The notes under the pieces were generated by a model. It did no database searches. It had not been told where the DNA came from and saw only the letters and a program-made list of their open reading frames with translations. A stretch of DNA of 64,000 bases from Paenibacillus sp. FSL K6-1330 (GTDB lineage Bacteria; Bacillota; Bacilli; Paenibacillales; Paenibacillaceae): positions 6,657,501 to 6,721,500 of the forward strand of contig NZ_CP150269.1 of the NCBI RefSeq assembly GCF_037976825.1, in the 5' to 3' direction. This document shows positions 15,680 to 26,874 of the stretch, one piece after another. The stretch's first letter is position 1. Every line of letters starts with the position of its first letter. The position numbers and the translations under genes were made by a program.

Positions 15680-16973
15680 TATTGATAAAACCTTTGTAGT
15701 GACGTTTGATCAGTTGGCTTTCGATCTGCTTCATCGTATCCAGTGCAACACCGACGACGATCAAGAGTGAAGTACCACCGATCTGAACCGTACGCGGAAG
15801 ACCTGCAAGTGATCCAAAGAACACCGGAAGTACGGAGATCACGGCCAGGAACAACGCTCCTGTCATGGTCAGACGGGTCATAACCCGAGTCAGATACTTC
15901 TCGGTAGCTTTACCAGGACGAATGCCCGGAACATAGCCGCCGTTCTTCTTCATATTATCAGCCATTTGGTTCGGATTCATCTGCACGAAGGTGTAGAAGA
16001 ACGTGAAACCAATGATCATGAGCACATACAGTACCATTCCAAGCGGGCTGTCATAAGCCAGGTTCGCCGTAATCCACTTCGCCCAATTCATGTGTGCCCA
16101 GAAGCTGGCTAGGATAACCGGGAATTGCAGCAATGACATCGCAAAGATTACCGGGATAACGCCTGCACCGTTAATCTTGAGTGGAATGTGTGTGTTCTGT
16201 CCGCCGTACATTTTGTTTCCTACAACACGCTTCGCGTATTGAACCGGAATTTTACGGATACCTTGCTGAATGAATACAACACCGGTAATGATCAAAATCA
16301 AAATCAGAAGGATGATAACACCCTTCAGAATGTTCATAAACAATTGACCATCCTGAATGAAATTCGATTCAATCGTTGTCCGAATGTGCATTGGAATACC
16401 AGCAGCGATACCACCAAAGATTATGATCGAAATACCGTTACCGATTCCGCGTTCCGTAATCTGTTCGCCGAGCCACATCAAGAATGATGTACCTGCGGTA
16501 AGCACTATTGCGATCACGACAAAGTCGATAGTGGTTGCTCCAGGCACCATATCCATGCCATACAGGCGGTTAAACCCGACAGACATACCGAACGCCTGAA
16601 TCAATCCCAATATTACCGTACCATAACGAGTAATTTGAGCCAACTGCTTCTTCCCGTGTTCCCCTTGTTTGTTCCATTCCGCAAACTTTGGAATGACGTC
16701 CATCGACAACAACTGCACGATAATGGACGAAGTAATATATGGAAATATCGAAAGGGCGAAGATCGAAAACTGCGATAGTGCGCCCCCCGAGAACGTGTTA
16801 AGAAGACCGAACAACTCATTGCCTGCCTGATTCGTCTGGGTAAAAACATCTTTGTTAACGCCGGGAACTGGAACAAATGATCCAATACGGAAGATGATCA
16901 GAACGAATAAGGTGAACAAAATACGCTTGCGAAGGTCATCCACACGCCATATATTTTTCAGGGTCTTAAACAT
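15675..16973 (-). CDS. secY: Protein translocase channel subunit SecY
   Basis: SecY forms the membrane pore of the Sec translocon with SecE (also in this window, 43231-43422). The 432-residue protein has ten hydrophobic segments and SecY landmarks, including the plug/TM2 region NTFSGGALSQFSIFALSIFPYI (key GGALSQFSIFALSI) and the cytoplasmic loop PGIRPGKATEKYL. Its ATG overlaps the rplO stop by one base (TAATG), implying translational coupling within the spc operon. Confidence 0.98.
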   Translation of the reverse strand: MFKTLKNIWRVDDLRKRILFTLFVLIIFRIGSFVPVPGVNKDVFTQTNQAGNELFGLLNTFSGGALSQFSIFALSIFPYITSSIIVQLLSMDVIPKFAEWNKQGEHGKKQLAQITRYGTVILGLIQAFGMSVGFNRLYGMDMVPGATTIDFVVIAIVLTAGTSFLMWLGEQITERGIGNGISIIIFGGIAAGIPMHIRTTIESNFIQDGQLFMNILKGVIILLILILIITGVVFIQQGIRKIPVQYAKRVVGNKMYGGQNTHIPLKINGAGVIPVIFAMSLLQFPVILASFWAHMNWAKWITANLAYDSPLGMVLYVLMIIGFTFFYTFVQMNPNQMADNMKKNGGYVPGIRPGKATEKYLTRVMTRLTMTGALFLAVISVLPVFFGSLAGLPRTVQIGGTSLLIVVGVALDTMKQIESQLIKRHYKGFINK

Positions 16974-17413
16974 TAGATCACCTCGGTTTTACCGCCGGCA
17001 GCCTCGATCTTCTCTACCGCAGATTGAGAAAACTTATTAGCTTTTACAGTCAAAGAAACGGTAACTTCACCGTTGCCAAGAATTTTGATTCCGCTCTTTG
17101 TATTGTTAACAATACCGCTCTCAACCAAAACTTCTGGAGTCACTTCAGTACCTGCTGCAAAGCTGTTAAGTTCTTCGATGTTCACAATCGCGTACTCTTT
17201 CCGAGTTGGGTTTACGAAACCGCGCTTCGGAAGACGACGGTACAATGGGTTCTGTCCACCTTCGAAACCTGGACGTACACCACCGCCGGAACGAGAGTTT
17301 TGTCCTTTGTGACCGCGACCCGATGTTTTACCCGTACCACTACTAGTACCGCGTCCAACGCGCTTGCGCTCTTTGCGGGATCCAGGTGCTGGGCTCAGCT
17401 CATGTAACTTCAT
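16973..17413 (-). CDS. rplO: 50S ribosomal protein L15
   Basis: L15 (146 residues) starts [22 protein letters not shown] with the typical glycine/arginine-rich [18 protein letters not shown] stretch, then [11 protein letters not shown]. The ATG at 17413 is preferred because AGGAGG lies 9 nt before it; an in-frame GTG at 17425 overlaps that site. The stop overlaps the secY start. Confidence 0.98.
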   Translation of the reverse strand: MKLHELSPAPGSRKERKRVGRGTSSGTGKTSGRGHKGQNSRSGGGVRPGFEGGQNPLYRRLPKRGFVNPTRKEYAIVNIEELNSFAAGTEVTPEVLVESGIVNNTKSGIKILGNGEVTVSLTVKANKFSQSAVEKIEAAGGKTEVI

Positions 17414-17459
17414 CGTTCGTTGCACCTCCTTAATATGTCCGGGAATACGTTGCCCGGGA

Positions 17460-17645
17460 TTAACCTTCGATTTCTTTAACAGAAACCAGGTGATTTACTT
17501 TCTTGATCATTCCGCGAATTGCAGCATTGTCGCTTTGAACCACGGAATGGTTGAGTTTACGAAGTCCGAGTGTTTTCACGGTTGCACGCTGATCCTCTGG
17601 ACGACCAATCACGCTGCGTACGAGGGTGATTTCAAGTTTAGCCAT
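17460..17645 (-). CDS. rpmD: 50S ribosomal protein L30
   Basis: This 61-residue single-domain L30 ([20 protein letters not shown], key [25 protein letters not shown]) is the short bacterial form. It lies 12 nt after rpsE and 46 nt before rplO in the spc order. Confidence 0.98.
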   Translation of the reverse strand: MAKLEITLVRSVIGRPEDQRATVKTLGLRKLNHSVVQSDNAAIRGMIKKVNHLVSVKEIEG

Positions 17646-17657
17646 GAGATTCCCTCC

Positions 17658-18155
17658 TTAACCCAACAGCTCTTCGACGGATTTGCCGCGAAGCTTGGCA
17701 ACATCTTCAACACGCTTCAGGCGGGACAATCCCTCCAAAGTCGCATTGACCATGTTCATGGAGTTCGAAGAACCTAGAGATTTTGTCAAAATGTCGCCTA
17801 CGCCAGCCAGTTCAAGTACTGCACGAACCGGTCCGCCAGCGATAACTCCAGTACCTTCAGATGCCGGCTTCAACAATACTCGGCCTGCTCCGAAGTGACC
17901 TGTTACGAGGTGAGGAATAGTTGTTCCAACAAGTGGAATGTGAATCAGGTTTTTCTTAGCATCTTCAATACCTTTGCGGATTGCATCCGGTACTTCGCCT
18001 GCTTTACCGATACCTGCTCCTACCCAACCTTTGCCATCACCGACAACTACCAGTGCGCTAAAGCTAAAGCGACGTCCGCCTTTTACAACTTTAGCAACGC
18101 GGTTAATGTTTACTACTCTTTCAGTCAGTTCTAAAGTGTTAGGATCTACACGCAA
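17658..18155 (-). CDS. rpsE: 30S ribosomal protein S5
   Basis: The 165-residue S5 has the dsRNA-binding-like N-terminal half ([26 protein letters not shown], key [16 protein letters not shown]) and the C-terminal domain with [16 protein letters not shown]5 lies at the mRNA entry and helps decoding fidelity. The spectinomycin-loop residues near VKGGRRFSF look ordinary. Confidence 0.98.
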   Translation of the reverse strand: MRVDPNTLELTERVVNINRVAKVVKGGRRFSFSALVVVGDGKGWVGAGIGKAGEVPDAIRKGIEDAKKNLIHIPLVGTTIPHLVTGHFGAGRVLLKPASEGTGVIAGGPVRAVLELAGVGDILTKSLGSSNSMNMVNATLEGLSRLKRVEDVAKLRGKSVEELLG

Positions 18156-18181
18156 GTCGTTTACCTCCTTTTGAAAATATC

Positions 18182-18550
18182 TTAGAATTCAAGGCCTGCC
18201 TCGCGAGCTGCCTCTGCAAGTGCTTGAATACGTCCATGATACAAGTATCCACCGCGATCGAATACGATCACTTTGTAACCTTTGTCTGCAGCACGTTTTG
18301 CAACGAGTTCGCCGACTTTACGAGCGGATTCAACGCTTCCGCCGTTCTTGATATCAGTAGCCAATTCTTTATCCAACGTAGAAGCTGATGCCAAAGTCAC
18401 GCCAGCCACATCGTCGATCAATTGAGCATAGATGTGTTTCGAAGAACGGAACACGTTCAGACGTGGACGTTCTGCTGTGCCTTGGATTTTCTTACGGACA
18501 CGCAGGTGTCTTTTCAGACGAGCTTTGTTCTTGTCTTGTTTCGTGATCAT
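18182..18550 (-). CDS. rplR: 50S ribosomal protein L18
   Basis: L18 binds 5S rRNA. The 122-residue protein starts [21 protein letters not shown] and ends AAREAGLEF with [19 protein letters not shown]. The ATG at 18550 is used because GGGAGG lies about 10 nt upstream; the frame extends to 18637 but that stretch has no site and is spacer after rplF. Length matches the family. Confidence 0.98.
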   Translation of the reverse strand: MITKQDKNKARLKRHLRVRKKIQGTAERPRLNVFRSSKHIYAQLIDDVAGVTLASASTLDKELATDIKNGGSVESARKVGELVAKRAADKGYKVIVFDRGGYLYHGRIQALAEAAREAGLEF

Positions 18551-18661
18551 GTTTCCATTTCCTCCCTTCAGTTTTGCCTTAAGAGCTTCGCTTTTAGACG
18601 CATCGGGTAAGTATGGGAGAAGAAGTAAGTTATCCACCAGGTGAGACCCCGGTTAGCTAAC

Positions 18662-19204
18662 TTATTTCTTCTTACCAGCTTTACCTTCCTTACGGATAAT
18701 GCGTTCACCTTCGTATTTAATACCTTTACCTTTGTATGGCTCAGGCTCACGTACGGAACGGATCTTAGCTGCGTATGCACCTACGCGCTCTTTATCGATA
18801 CCGCGAACGGTGATTTTTGTGTTTGTTGGTACTTCGAATTCGATACCAGCTTCCGGTGTAATTTCAACTGGGTGGGAGTAACCCACGTTCAGAACGATTT
18901 TATCTCCGGTTTTGCTTGCACGGTACCCGACACCTACCAACTCAAGGTTTTTCGAGAATCCTTCAGTTACACCGTTGACCATATTTGAGACAACGCTGCG
19001 GGTCGTGCCGTGAAGAGAGCGATGTGTTTTGTTGTCGGAAGGACGAACAACATTGATCTCGTTGTTTTCTACTGTAATTTGCATGTCTTTATGCAGTTCA
19101 CGAGTCAAGGTACCTTTAGGTCCTTTTACAGTGATTACAGTGTTATCCAGTGTGACTTCCACACCGTTAGGAATAGCAATTGGTTTACGACCAATACGGG
19201 ACAT
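18662..19204 (-). CDS. rplF: 50S ribosomal protein L6
   Basis: The 180-residue L6 begins [18 protein letters not shown] and has the two repeated L6 domains, ending with [15 protein letters not shown] and a lysine-rich tail. L6 sits by the sarcin-ricin loop and factor-binding site. It follows rpsH by 29 nt. Confidence 0.98.
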   Translation of the reverse strand: MSRIGRKPIAIPNGVEVTLDNTVITVKGPKGTLTRELHKDMQITVENNEINVVRPSDNKTHRSLHGTTRSVVSNMVNGVTEGFSKNLELVGVGYRASKTGDKIVLNVGYSHPVEITPEAGIEFEVPTNTKITVRGIDKERVGAYAAKIRSVREPEPYKGKGIKYEGERIIRKEGKAGKKK

Positions 19205-19233
19205 TCATTACACCTCCTATCTTGTGACGTTGA

Positions 19234-19632
19234 TTACCATACGTAGCAGAGAACTTCTCCGCCAGCTTTGGATTGACGAGCTTCTTTGTCGGTCATAACT
19301 CCCTTAGACGTGGAGATGATCGCAATACCCAAACCACCAAGTACGCGAGGTACTTCGTTGCTCTTCGTGTAAACGCGAAGACCTGGTTTGCTGATTCTTT
19401 TCAGACCTGTGATTACACGTTCGTTGTTGGAACCATATTTCAGGAATACACGAATGATCCCTTGTTTATTGTCTTCCACAAACTCTGCATCACGGATGAA
19501 GCCTTCACGCTTCAAAATGTCAGCGATTTGTTTTTTAATCGTCGAAGCAGGCATTTCTACTGTTTCGTGGCGAACCGTGTTCGCGTTACGAATACGAGTT
19601 AGCATATCTGCAATTGGATCGGACATAGTCAT
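19234..19632 (-). CDS. rpsH: 30S ribosomal protein S8
   Basis: The 132-residue S8 ([14 protein letters not shown] at the start; [13 protein letters not shown] and GGEVLCYVW at the end) binds the central domain of 16S rRNA and is an assembly core protein. In enterobacteria it is the spc-operon repressor; no such site was looked for here in detail. Confidence 0.98.
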   Translation of the reverse strand: MTMSDPIADMLTRIRNANTVRHETVEMPASTIKKQIADILKREGFIRDAEFVEDNKQGIIRVFLKYGSNNERVITGLKRISKPGLRVYTKSNEVPRVLGGLGIAIISTSKGVMTDKEARQSKAGGEVLCYVW

Positions 19633-19665
19633 GTAGGATAAACCTCCTTCCCGTTTATAAACTTC

Positions 19666-19851
19666 TTACCAGCTTGCTTTTTTCACGCCAGGAATCTGGC
19701 CTTTATAAGCTAATTCACGGAAACAAATTCTGCAAATTTTAAACTTCTGCAGTACCGAATGTGGGCGACCACAACGTTCACAACGGGTATATGCCCGTAC
19801 TTTATATTTCGGTGTACGTTGTTGTTTAACTTTCATCGAAGTTTTTGCCAC
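19666..19851 (-). CDS. rpsN: 30S ribosomal protein S14, zinc-binding type Z
   Basis: At 61 residues this is the short S14 with four zinc-ligand cysteines C24, C27, C40 and C43 (CERCGRPH and CRICF). Firmicutes often carry a second, zinc-free S14 elsewhere that replaces it under zinc limitation; none is in this window. It lies between rplE and rpsH as usual. Confidence 0.97.
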   Translation of the reverse strand: MAKTSMKVKQQRTPKYKVRAYTRCERCGRPHSVLQKFKICRICFRELAYKGQIPGVKKASW

Positions 19852-19897
19852 TTAGCCTGACACCTCCTAAATAGTTTCGGAGAAAAGGACAACCGTC

Positions 19898-20440
19898 TTA
19901 TTTCGCGAAAGGCATGCCCAGTTGAGCAAGCAGTTCACGGGATTCTTCGTCGGTTTTAGCAGTCGTTACGATAACGATGTCCATACCGCGAACTTTATCC
20001 ACTTTGTCATACTCAATTTCAGGGAAAATGAGTTGCTCTTTCAGACCGAGCGTATAGTTACCGCGTCCGTCAAATGCTTTCGTGGACACGCCTTGAAAGT
20101 CACGTACACGTGGAAGTGTAACGTTGAACAGCTTGTCGAGGAAGTAGTACATACGCTCACCGCGCAGTGTTACCTTCACACCGATAGGCATGTTCTCACG
20201 CAGTTTGAATCCCGCGATGGATTTCTTCGCACGGGTGATAACCGGTTTTTGACCAGCAATCAGCTGCATGTCGTTCACAGCGGAATCAAGCACCTTCGAG
20301 TTAGCTACAGCGTCACCTACACCCATGTTGACGACAACCTTCTCGATTTTTGGTACTTGCATTACTGTCTTATAGCTAAACTTCTGCATCAGAGCAGGAG
20401 TTACTTCGTTCAAAAAACGTTCTTTCATTCTTGCTGCCAT
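19898..20440 (-). CDS. rplE: 50S ribosomal protein L5
   Basis: L5 (180 residues) binds 5S rRNA and contacts the P-site tRNA. Signature strings are [36 protein letters not shown] (key [12 protein letters not shown]) and [14 protein letters not shown] [21 protein letters not shown] (key RVRDFQG). Full length, between rplX and rpsN. Confidence 0.98.
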   Translation of the reverse strand: MAARMKERFLNEVTPALMQKFSYKTVMQVPKIEKVVVNMGVGDAVANSKVLDSAVNDMQLIAGQKPVITRAKKSIAGFKLRENMPIGVKVTLRGERMYYFLDKLFNVTLPRVRDFQGVSTKAFDGRGNYTLGLKEQLIFPEIEYDKVDKVRGMDIVIVTTAKTDEESRELLAQLGMPFAK

Positions 20441-20468
20441 GATTCAAGGACCTCCTTTCTAAACCGTC

Positions 20469-20825
20469 TTATTTATCGATAACTTCTCCGGATCTTTTTG
20501 CTACGCGAACTTTTTTACCGTTGTCCAGTACTTTGTAACCGATACGGGTTACTTTTCCGCTCTTCGGATCAACGTGCATAACGTTCGATACATGGATCGG
20601 AGCTTCCTTCTCGATGATACCGCCTTGTGGGTTCATTTGGTTTGGCTTCTGGTGCTTCTTGATCATGTTCACACCTTCAACCAAAACACGATTTTCACGA
20701 GGGTACGCTGCGATGACACGGCCTTTTTTGCCTTTGTCTTTACCGCTGATGACGATAACAGTATCATCCTTTTTCACGTGCAGTTTGTTGCTATGGGATT
20801 CCAGATCTTTTTTCACTTTAGGCAT
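20469..20825 (-). CDS. rplX: 50S ribosomal protein L24
   Basis: The 118-residue L24 has a KOW motif ([19 protein letters not shown]) and the loop [11 protein letters not shown]24 starts large-subunit assembly at the 5' end of 23S rRNA. A 78-nt gap separates it from rplN. Confidence 0.98.
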   Translation of the reverse strand: MPKVKKDLESHSNKLHVKKDDTVIVISGKDKGKKGRVIAAYPRENRVLVEGVNMIKKHQKPNQMNPQGGIIEKEAPIHVSNVMHVDPKSGKVTRIGYKVLDNGKKVRVAKRSGEVIDK

Positions 20826-20903
20826 TCGTTACACCTCCTATGACTAGCCAGTTCAACTATTTATCGGGTTCCCGAAAAGTTACGTCACTTTTTGGGGTGT
20901 TAT

Positions 20904-21272
20904 TTAGATTACTTCCGGAGCCAAGGAAACGATTTTCATGTAGTCTCTTTCGCGAAGTTCGCGAGCAACTGGTCCGAAAATACGAGTTCCGCGTGGGCTT
21001 CTGTCGTCTTTAACAACAACAGCTGCATTCTCGTCAAATGAGATGTAGGATCCGTCTTTACGACGTACAGAACGTTTCGTACGAACGACTACCGCTCTTA
21101 CTACATCACCCTTTTTGACAACGCCGCCTGGTGTTGCTTGTTTGACGGAACATACGATCAAATCACCGATTTGAGCTGTACGACGACCAGTACCACCCAA
21201 TACGCGGATACACATCAGTTCCTTCGCACCGGAGTTGTCAGCAACAGCTAAACGTGTAAATGGTTGAATCAT
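20904..21272 (-). CDS. rplN: 50S ribosomal protein L14
   Basis: The 122-residue L14 opens [20 protein letters not shown] and carries [23 protein letters not shown] (key [13 protein letters not shown]), the L14 signature. It forms an intersubunit bridge and is the docking site of silencing factor RsfS. Confidence 0.98.
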   Translation of the reverse strand: MIQPFTRLAVADNSGAKELMCIRVLGGTGRRTAQIGDLIVCSVKQATPGGVVKKGDVVRAVVVRTKRSVRRKDGSYISFDENAAVVVKDDRSPRGTRIFGPVARELRERDYMKIVSLAPEVI

Positions 21273-21308
21273 TTAAATTTCCTCCTTCCATCAAAAACTG
21301 ATCATATC

Positions 21309-21575
21309 TTAGATGATAACCGCTTTTTCAACCACTTCTACCAATCTCCAGCGCTTGTCTTTGGAGAGAGGGCGAGTTTCCATGATTTTAACGGTATCTC
21401 CGATTTGAGCTTGATTGTTCTCATCATGCGCTTTAAATTTTTTCGTGTATTTAATGCGTTTGTGATACAAGTCATGCTTCTTATAAGTTTCAACAGCTAC
21501 AACAATGGTTTTATCCATTTTATCGCTGACAACTTTACCAATTTGCACTTTACGAGCATTGCGTTCTTCGCTCAT
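21309..21575 (-). CDS. rpsQ: 30S ribosomal protein S17
   Basis: The 88-residue OB-fold S17 has [24 protein letters not shown]-like [10 protein letters not shown] and [20 protein letters not shown] (key [12 protein letters not shown]). It binds the 5' domain of 16S rRNA. It follows rpmC by 44 nt. Confidence 0.98.
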   Translation of the reverse strand: MSEERNARKVQIGKVVSDKMDKTIVVAVETYKKHDLYHKRIKYTKKFKAHDENNQAQIGDTVKIMETRPLSKDKRWRLVEVVEKAVII

Positions 21576-21619
21576 TTGTTAGCCTCCTTCCTGAATTCAG
21601 AACAGTGAGTTCCGTTTCA

Positions 21620-21817
21620 TTAACTAATCCCAAGTTCTCTTTCACGGATAACGGTTTTAGCACGAGCTATTTCTTTGCGAACGTCACGGATCCGAGTCGG
21701 GTTGTCAAGCTGGCCTGTGGCCAATTGAAAACGGAGGTTAAAGAGTTCCTCTTTAAATCCGGCGATTTTTTGCTCGATTTCTGCAGTGGTTAAGTTGCGC
21801 AGTTCATTAGCTTTCAT
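21620..21817 (-). CDS. rpmC: 50S ribosomal protein L29
   Basis: The 65-residue helical L29 starts [17 protein letters not shown], with [13 protein letters not shown] as signature. It sits at the exit tunnel near the SRP and trigger-factor site. The ATG at 21817 lies inside the end of rplP (11-nt overlap), so translation is likely coupled. Confidence 0.97.
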   Translation of the reverse strand: MKANELRNLTTAEIEQKIAGFKEELFNLRFQLATGQLDNPTRIRDVRKEIARAKTVIRERELGIS

Positions 21818-22241
21818 TTGCTTCACCACCCACTTCTTCTCGTTTCACAAACTTCGTTTTAACAGGCAGCTTGTGAGCGGCGAGACGCATCGCTTCGCGG
21901 GCGATTTCCTCGGACACGCCTCCAAGTTCAAACATGATCTTGCCTGGTTTTACAACGGCAACCCATTTCTCTACGTTACCTTTACCGCTACCCATCCGCA
22001 CTTCGAGAGGCTTTTGAGTAATCGGCTTATCTGGGAAAATCTTGATCCATACTTTACCGCCACGACGAATGTAACGAGTCATCGCGATACGAGCAGCTTC
22101 GATCTGACGGTTCGTGATCCAGCCTGGTTCTGTAGCTTGCAGACCGAATTCGCCGAAGTTCAGTTCAGTTCCGCCTTTAGCTTGACCTCTCATATGGCCG
22201 CGCTGTTGTTTGCGGTGTTTTACACGTTTTGGTACCAACAT
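21807..22241 (-). CDS. rplP: 50S ribosomal protein L16
   Basis: The 144-residue L16 starts [19 protein letters not shown] and has [17 protein letters not shown] [20 protein letters not shown] (key [13 protein letters not shown]) and [10 protein letters not shown]16 lies near the peptidyl transferase centre and the A-site tRNA elbow. It is 2 nt after rpsC and overlaps rpmC. Confidence 0.98.
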   Translation of the reverse strand: MLVPKRVKHRKQQRGHMRGQAKGGTELNFGEFGLQATEPGWITNRQIEAARIAMTRYIRRGGKVWIKIFPDKPITQKPLEVRMGSGKGNVEKWVAVVKPGKIMFELGGVSEEIAREAMRLAAHKLPVKTKFVKREEVGGEANES

Positions 22242-22243
22242 GA

Positions 22244-22909
22244 TTAGTTGCCTCCTTCCTGAGCAGCTTGTTTCTTAGCCGTAGGAAGAACCTCTCCACG
22301 ATAGATCCATACTTTCACGCCGATACGGCCGTAAGTCGTATGCGCTTCTGCTGTACCATAGTCGATGTCTGCACGAAGCGTATGAAGTGGAACAGTTCCT
22401 TCACTGTAGCCTTCCGTACGAGCAATCTCGGCTCCGCCAAGACGTCCGCTGACCGATGTTTTAATCCCTTTAGCTCCAGAGCGCATAGTTCTTTGAATCG
22501 CTTGTTTCAGTGCACGACGGAAAGATACACGACGTTCCAACTGTTGTGCAATGCTTTCAGCAACAAGAATAGCGTCCAGTTCAGGGTTTTTAATTTCAGA
22601 AATGTTGATGTGAACTTTTTTACCGCCGGCAATTTTAGTCACTTGTCCGCGCAGTACTTCTACTTCGGAACCACCTTTACCGATAACCATACCAGGCTTC
22701 GCAGTGTGGATCGTCACGTTCACACGATTAGCCGCTCTCTCGATTTCGATACGAGATACAGCGGAGTCTTTCAATTTATTTTTCAGGTATTCACGGATTT
22801 TCACGTCTTCCAGCAAAAGATCACCGAAGTCTTTGCCTGCATACCATTTGGATTCCCAATCACGGATAATACCGATACGGAGTCCTACTGGATTTACCTT
22901 TTGGCCCAC
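22244..22909 (-). CDS. rpsC: 30S ribosomal protein S3
   Basis: The 221-residue S3 starts [18 protein letters not shown], carries a KH domain ([17 protein letters not shown]) and the C-terminal [30 protein letters not shown] (key [10 protein letters not shown]). S3 helps form the mRNA entry helicase. It follows rplV by 13 nt. Confidence 0.98.
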   Translation of the reverse strand: MGQKVNPVGLRIGIIRDWESKWYAGKDFGDLLLEDVKIREYLKNKLKDSAVSRIEIERAANRVNVTIHTAKPGMVIGKGGSEVEVLRGQVTKIAGGKKVHINISEIKNPELDAILVAESIAQQLERRVSFRRALKQAIQRTMRSGAKGIKTSVSGRLGGAEIARTEGYSEGTVPLHTLRADIDYGTAEAHTTYGRIGVKVWIYRGEVLPTAKKQAAQEGGN

Positions 22910-22922
22910 ACGTTTTCCCTCC

Positions 22923-23255
22923 TTATTTTTCAGCTACCACCAAAGTAATGTGGCTGGTGCGTTTATTGATCCGGCTTGCACGTCCCATCGCACGCGGGCG
23001 GAAACGTTTCATAGTCGGTCCCTGGTTGACATAAGCTTGCGTCACAACCAATTTAGTTACATCCAAAGAGTAGTTATGCTCAGCGTTTGCGATAGCCGAG
23101 TTCAAAAGCTTCTCAACAACCGGAGATGCAGCTTTCGGAGTGTGACGAAGAATTGCGATCGCTTCGCCCACTTGCTTACCGCGGATCAAGTCAACAACGA
23201 GTTGAGCTTTACGAGGAGCAATACGAATCGATCTAGCATGTGCTTTTGCTTCCAT
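22923..23255 (-). CDS. rplV: 50S ribosomal protein L22
   Basis: The 110-residue L22 ([19 protein letters not shown], key [28 protein letters not shown] in the beta-hairpin) extends into the exit tunnel. No insertion or deletion of the macrolide-resistance kind is seen in the [10 protein letters not shown] hairpin. Confidence 0.98.
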   Translation of the reverse strand: MEAKAHARSIRIAPRKAQLVVDLIRGKQVGEAIAILRHTPKAASPVVEKLLNSAIANAEHNYSLDVTKLVVTQAYVNQGPTMKRFRPRAMGRASRINKRTSHITLVVAEK

Positions 23256-23291
23256 ATGTTTAACCTCCTCTCAAACAAAGAGCTTCATTAA

Positions 23292-23567
23292 TTATCTTCT
23301 TGTTTTCTTATCATCTTCATGACCTTTGTAAGTACGAGTTGGAGCGAACTCACCCAACTTGTGTCCTACCATGTCCTCTGTTACATATACAGGTACATGT
23401 TTACGGCCATCGTATACTCCGAACGTGTGACCGATAAATTGCGGGAAAATAGTGGAGCGGCGGGACCAGGTTTTGATCACAGCCTTTTTGCTTGCGCTGT
23501 TCATGTCCTCCACTTTTTTGAGCAGATATCCGTCAATAAAAGGTCCTTTTTTCAAACTACGGCTCAT
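23292..23567 (-). CDS. rpsS: 30S ribosomal protein S19
   Basis: The 91-residue S19 starts [19 protein letters not shown] and has [20 protein letters not shown] (key SRRSTIFP), [13 protein letters not shown]. It binds the head of 16S rRNA with S13. Confidence 0.98.
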   Translation of the reverse strand: MSRSLKKGPFIDGYLLKKVEDMNSASKKAVIKTWSRRSTIFPQFIGHTFGVYDGRKHVPVYVTEDMVGHKLGEFAPTRTYKGHEDDKKTRR

Positions 23568-23638
23568 ATTGAAATCCTCCCTTCACCAAATTGTCTCGTT
23601 ACCTTCGAGCCTGTCACGAAGTTATGCACAATCGCGCA

Positions 23639-24469
23639 TTACTTCGTGCGGCGGCGAACGATATATTTGTCAGAAGCTTTACCTTTTTTACGTGTTTTGT
23701 AACCAAGGGTTGGTTTACCCCATGGAGACATAGGCGATTTACGTCCGATTGGAGCGCGGCCTTCACCACCACCGTGAGGGTGATCGTTAGGGTTCATTAC
23801 CACACCACGTACTTCAGGACGTTGTCCAAGCCAGCGGCTACGACCAGCTTTACCGATTTTGATCAACTCATGGTCTTGGTTACCCACAGAACCGATGGTT
23901 GCACGGCAAACTTTCAGGATGCGGCGAACTTCACCGGAAGAAAGACGAACAGTTACGTACTTATCTTCTTTACCGAGAAGTTGAGCTTCTGTACCAGCAG
24001 CACGAACCAATTGTCCGCCTTTACCTGGTTTCAATTCGATGTTGTGGATAACGGTACCTACCGGAATGTTTTCCAGTGGAAGTGAGTTACCAATCTTGAT
24101 GTCAGCACCTACTCCAGATACTACTTGGTCTCCAACTTTCAGACCTTTAGGAGCGATGATATAACGCTTTTCACCATCAACATAGTGAATCAGAGCGATG
24201 TTGGAAGTACGGTTCGGGTCGTATTCGATTGTAGCAACGCGACCTGGAATGCCGTCTTTATTCCGTTTGAAGTCGATGATACGGTATTTACGCTTGTGTC
24301 CGCCGCCATGGTGACGAACTGTAATTTTACCTTGATTGTTACGGCCAGCTGTTTTGCTCAGCGGAGCCAGCAACGATTTCTCCGGCTGATTCGTGGTGAT
24401 TTCTTCGAAAGTCGACACGGACATGTTGCGTCGAGCCGGGGATGTCGGTTTATACTTTTTAATAGGCAC
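23639..24469 (-). CDS. rplB: 50S ribosomal protein L2
   Basis: L2 (276 residues) is needed for subunit joining and peptidyl transfer. The C-terminal motif with the conserved histidine is intact: [19 protein letters not shown] (key [12 protein letters not shown]). N-terminus is [15 protein letters not shown]. Full length, between rplW and rpsS in the S10 operon. Confidence 0.98.
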   Translation of the reverse strand: MPIKKYKPTSPARRNMSVSTFEEITTNQPEKSLLAPLSKTAGRNNQGKITVRHHGGGHKRKYRIIDFKRNKDGIPGRVATIEYDPNRTSNIALIHYVDGEKRYIIAPKGLKVGDQVVSGVGADIKIGNSLPLENIPVGTVIHNIELKPGKGGQLVRAAGTEAQLLGKEDKYVTVRLSSGEVRRILKVCRATIGSVGNQDHELIKIGKAGRSRWLGQRPEVRGVVMNPNDHPHGGGEGRAPIGRKSPMSPWGKPTLGYKTRKKGKASDKYIVRRRTK

Positions 24470-24498
24470 TGAATTTTCCCTCCTTACTTAAGAAATTC

Positions 24499-24792
24499 TT
24501 ATTCAACCGATTCAAAGAACTCGAGCGGTTTGCTGTCTGGAGCCAAAGTCACGATCGCCTTTTTCCATTCGGTTGTGTAACCGGAATAACGGCCATAACG
24601 CTTTGGTTTAGCAGGGACACGCATCGTATTCACGTTCGATACTTTAACTTTAAAAATAGATTCGACAGCTTGCTTGATCTCGGTCTTGTTAGCGCGGATA
24701 TCCACTTCAAAAGCATATTTCAGCTCCGCCATGTAGTCAGCCGTACGTTCCGTGATCACCGGGCGCTTGATTATATCGCGTGGGTCTTTCAT
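24499..24792 (-). CDS. rplW: 50S ribosomal protein L23
   Basis: The 97-residue L23 ([43 protein letters not shown]) lies at the exit tunnel and is the trigger-factor and SRP dock. Its ATG overlaps the rplD stop by one base, so the two are coupled. Confidence 0.98.
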   Translation of the reverse strand: MKDPRDIIKRPVITERTADYMAELKYAFEVDIRANKTEIKQAVESIFKVKVSNVNTMRVPAKPKRYGRYSGYTTEWKKAIVTLAPDSKPLEFFESVE

Positions 24793-25415
24793 TACGCGAG
24801 CACCTCCTCTACCTTCTGAACTGCTTCCTTCGTAATGATCAGTTGATCGTACGACATTACGTCAAGAACATTAATGCCGTCAGCCGCTACGAATTTCACA
24901 CCAGGAATATTACGTGCGGAAAGGGCTACATTATCATCATAGCTTGGAGCAACGATCAGAGCTTTACGGCCTATTTTCAGGTTGCTAAGGATGTTAGCAA
25001 ACTCTTTCGTTTTCGGCGTATTCAGCGTCAATTGATCCAATACGATAATTGCGTTGTCAATCACTTTGGAAGACAATGCGGATTTGATAGCCAAACGACG
25101 AACTTTCTTAGGAAGTTTAAACGTGTAGCTGCGCGGAGTTGGTCCAAATACCACACCGCCGCCTTTCCATTGTGGAGAACGGATCGAACCTTGACGAGCA
25201 CGGCCAGTACCTTTTTGTTTCCAAGGCTTACGTCCGCCGCCGCGTACTTCAGAACGTCCTTTTACTTTGTGGGTACCACGACGAAGGGAAGCGCGCTGCA
25301 ACAATACTGCACTGTGCAGTACGTGTACGTTCGGCTCGATGCCAAACACAGCTTCATTCAATTCTACTTCGCCAACTTGGCTACCGCTGACATTATAAAG
25401 TGCTACTTTAGGCAT
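24792..25415 (-). CDS. rplD: 50S ribosomal protein L4
   Basis: The 207-residue L4 has the tunnel loop [19 protein letters not shown] (unaltered, so no sign of macrolide-resistance changes) and the LALSSK-like [13 protein letters not shown] segment. L4 is the feedback regulator of the S10 operon in many bacteria, which is relevant to the leader hairpin upstream of rpsJ. Confidence 0.98.
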   Translation of the reverse strand: MPKVALYNVSGSQVGEVELNEAVFGIEPNVHVLHSAVLLQRASLRRGTHKVKGRSEVRGGGRKPWKQKGTGRARQGSIRSPQWKGGGVVFGPTPRSYTFKLPKKVRRLAIKSALSSKVIDNAIIVLDQLTLNTPKTKEFANILSNLKIGRKALIVAPSYDDNVALSARNIPGVKFVAADGINVLDVMSYDQLIITKEAVQKVEEVLA

Positions 25416-25441
25416 TCTTTGTTCCTCCTTTCTTTAGGCGA

Positions 25442-26065
25442 TTATTTCTTCACCGTTTCTTTGATTTGAACGAAACCTTTTTTAGGTCCAGGAATGGAGC
25501 CTTTAACAAGGATTACGTTACGCTCTGTGTCGACTTTGACAACTTCGAGCTTTTGAATCGTAACTGTCTCATTGCCCATGTGACCTGGCAGGCGTTTTCC
25601 TTTAGGAACACGGTTTGCCTGGATCGAACCCATGGAACCTGGTCTACGGTGATAACGGGAACCGTGAGACATTGGTCCGCGGCTTTGGCCCCAACGTTTG
25701 ATCACACCTTGGAAACCTTTACCTTTGGAAATACCCGTTACGTCAACAAATTCGCCTTCTGCGAAGACATCAGCCTTCAGCTCTTGTCCAACCTCGACAC
25801 TCGCGAGGTCAACACCGCGAATTTCGCGAACGTAGCGCTTAGGCGCAGTGTTTGCTTTTTTCGCATGGCCTGCTTCTGGTTTGTTAGATCTGTTCTCTTT
25901 CTTATCAGAGAAACCGACTTGAATCGCTTCGTATCCGTCGTTTTCCAGATCTTTCTTTTGAAGAACAACACAAGGACCTGCTTCGATAACCGTTACAGGA
26001 ATTACAACACCCTCAGGGGTAAACACTTGAGTCATTCCGAGCTTTCTACCTAAGATACCTTTCAT
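25442..26065 (-). CDS. rplC: 50S ribosomal protein L3
   Basis: The 207-residue L3 starts [19 protein letters not shown] and carries the W-finger region [20 protein letters not shown] (key [12 protein letters not shown]) near the peptidyl transferase centre. It follows rpsJ by 41 nt. Confidence 0.98.
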   Translation of the reverse strand: MKGILGRKLGMTQVFTPEGVVIPVTVIEAGPCVVLQKKDLENDGYEAIQVGFSDKKENRSNKPEAGHAKKANTAPKRYVREIRGVDLASVEVGQELKADVFAEGEFVDVTGISKGKGFQGVIKRWGQSRGPMSHGSRYHRRPGSMGSIQANRVPKGKRLPGHMGNETVTIQKLEVVKVDTERNVILVKGSIPGPKKGFVQIKETVKK

Positions 26066-26106
26066 GTTGACACCTCTTTTCTCTTCTCTAATTCATTATG
26101 CAATGC

Positions 26107-26582
<476 letters not shown>

Positions 26583-26772
26583 GCACTAATTCATAATTAA
26601 TATGTATTTACATCTTTAACCGAAGGTTGCAGTACTTGGCTAATAGATTTCATCGCTTTTCGCATATCATATTGTAACGCACTCTCTATTCTATATAATA
26701 GAAGGTTTCGAATTAAGTAACTGATATCCATCAGAGAATGTAATCAGATTTTATTGGGGCTGATCCCTAAAG

Positions 26773-26805
26773 AAAAGAGCCTGATCCAAAGGATCAGGCT
26801 CTTTT
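26773..26805. terminator. Terminator after tuf
   Basis: A 15-bp perfect stem (AAAAGAGCCTGATCC, loop aaa) with A and T runs at its base, usable in both directions. It separates the str operon from the S10 promoter. Confidence 0.95.
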
Positions 26806-26874
26806 ATCAGAACATCACATTGTTGCTCGTTACAATACACTGTTGCTATATTCAAGGCTATTCGTAAGCCTTAA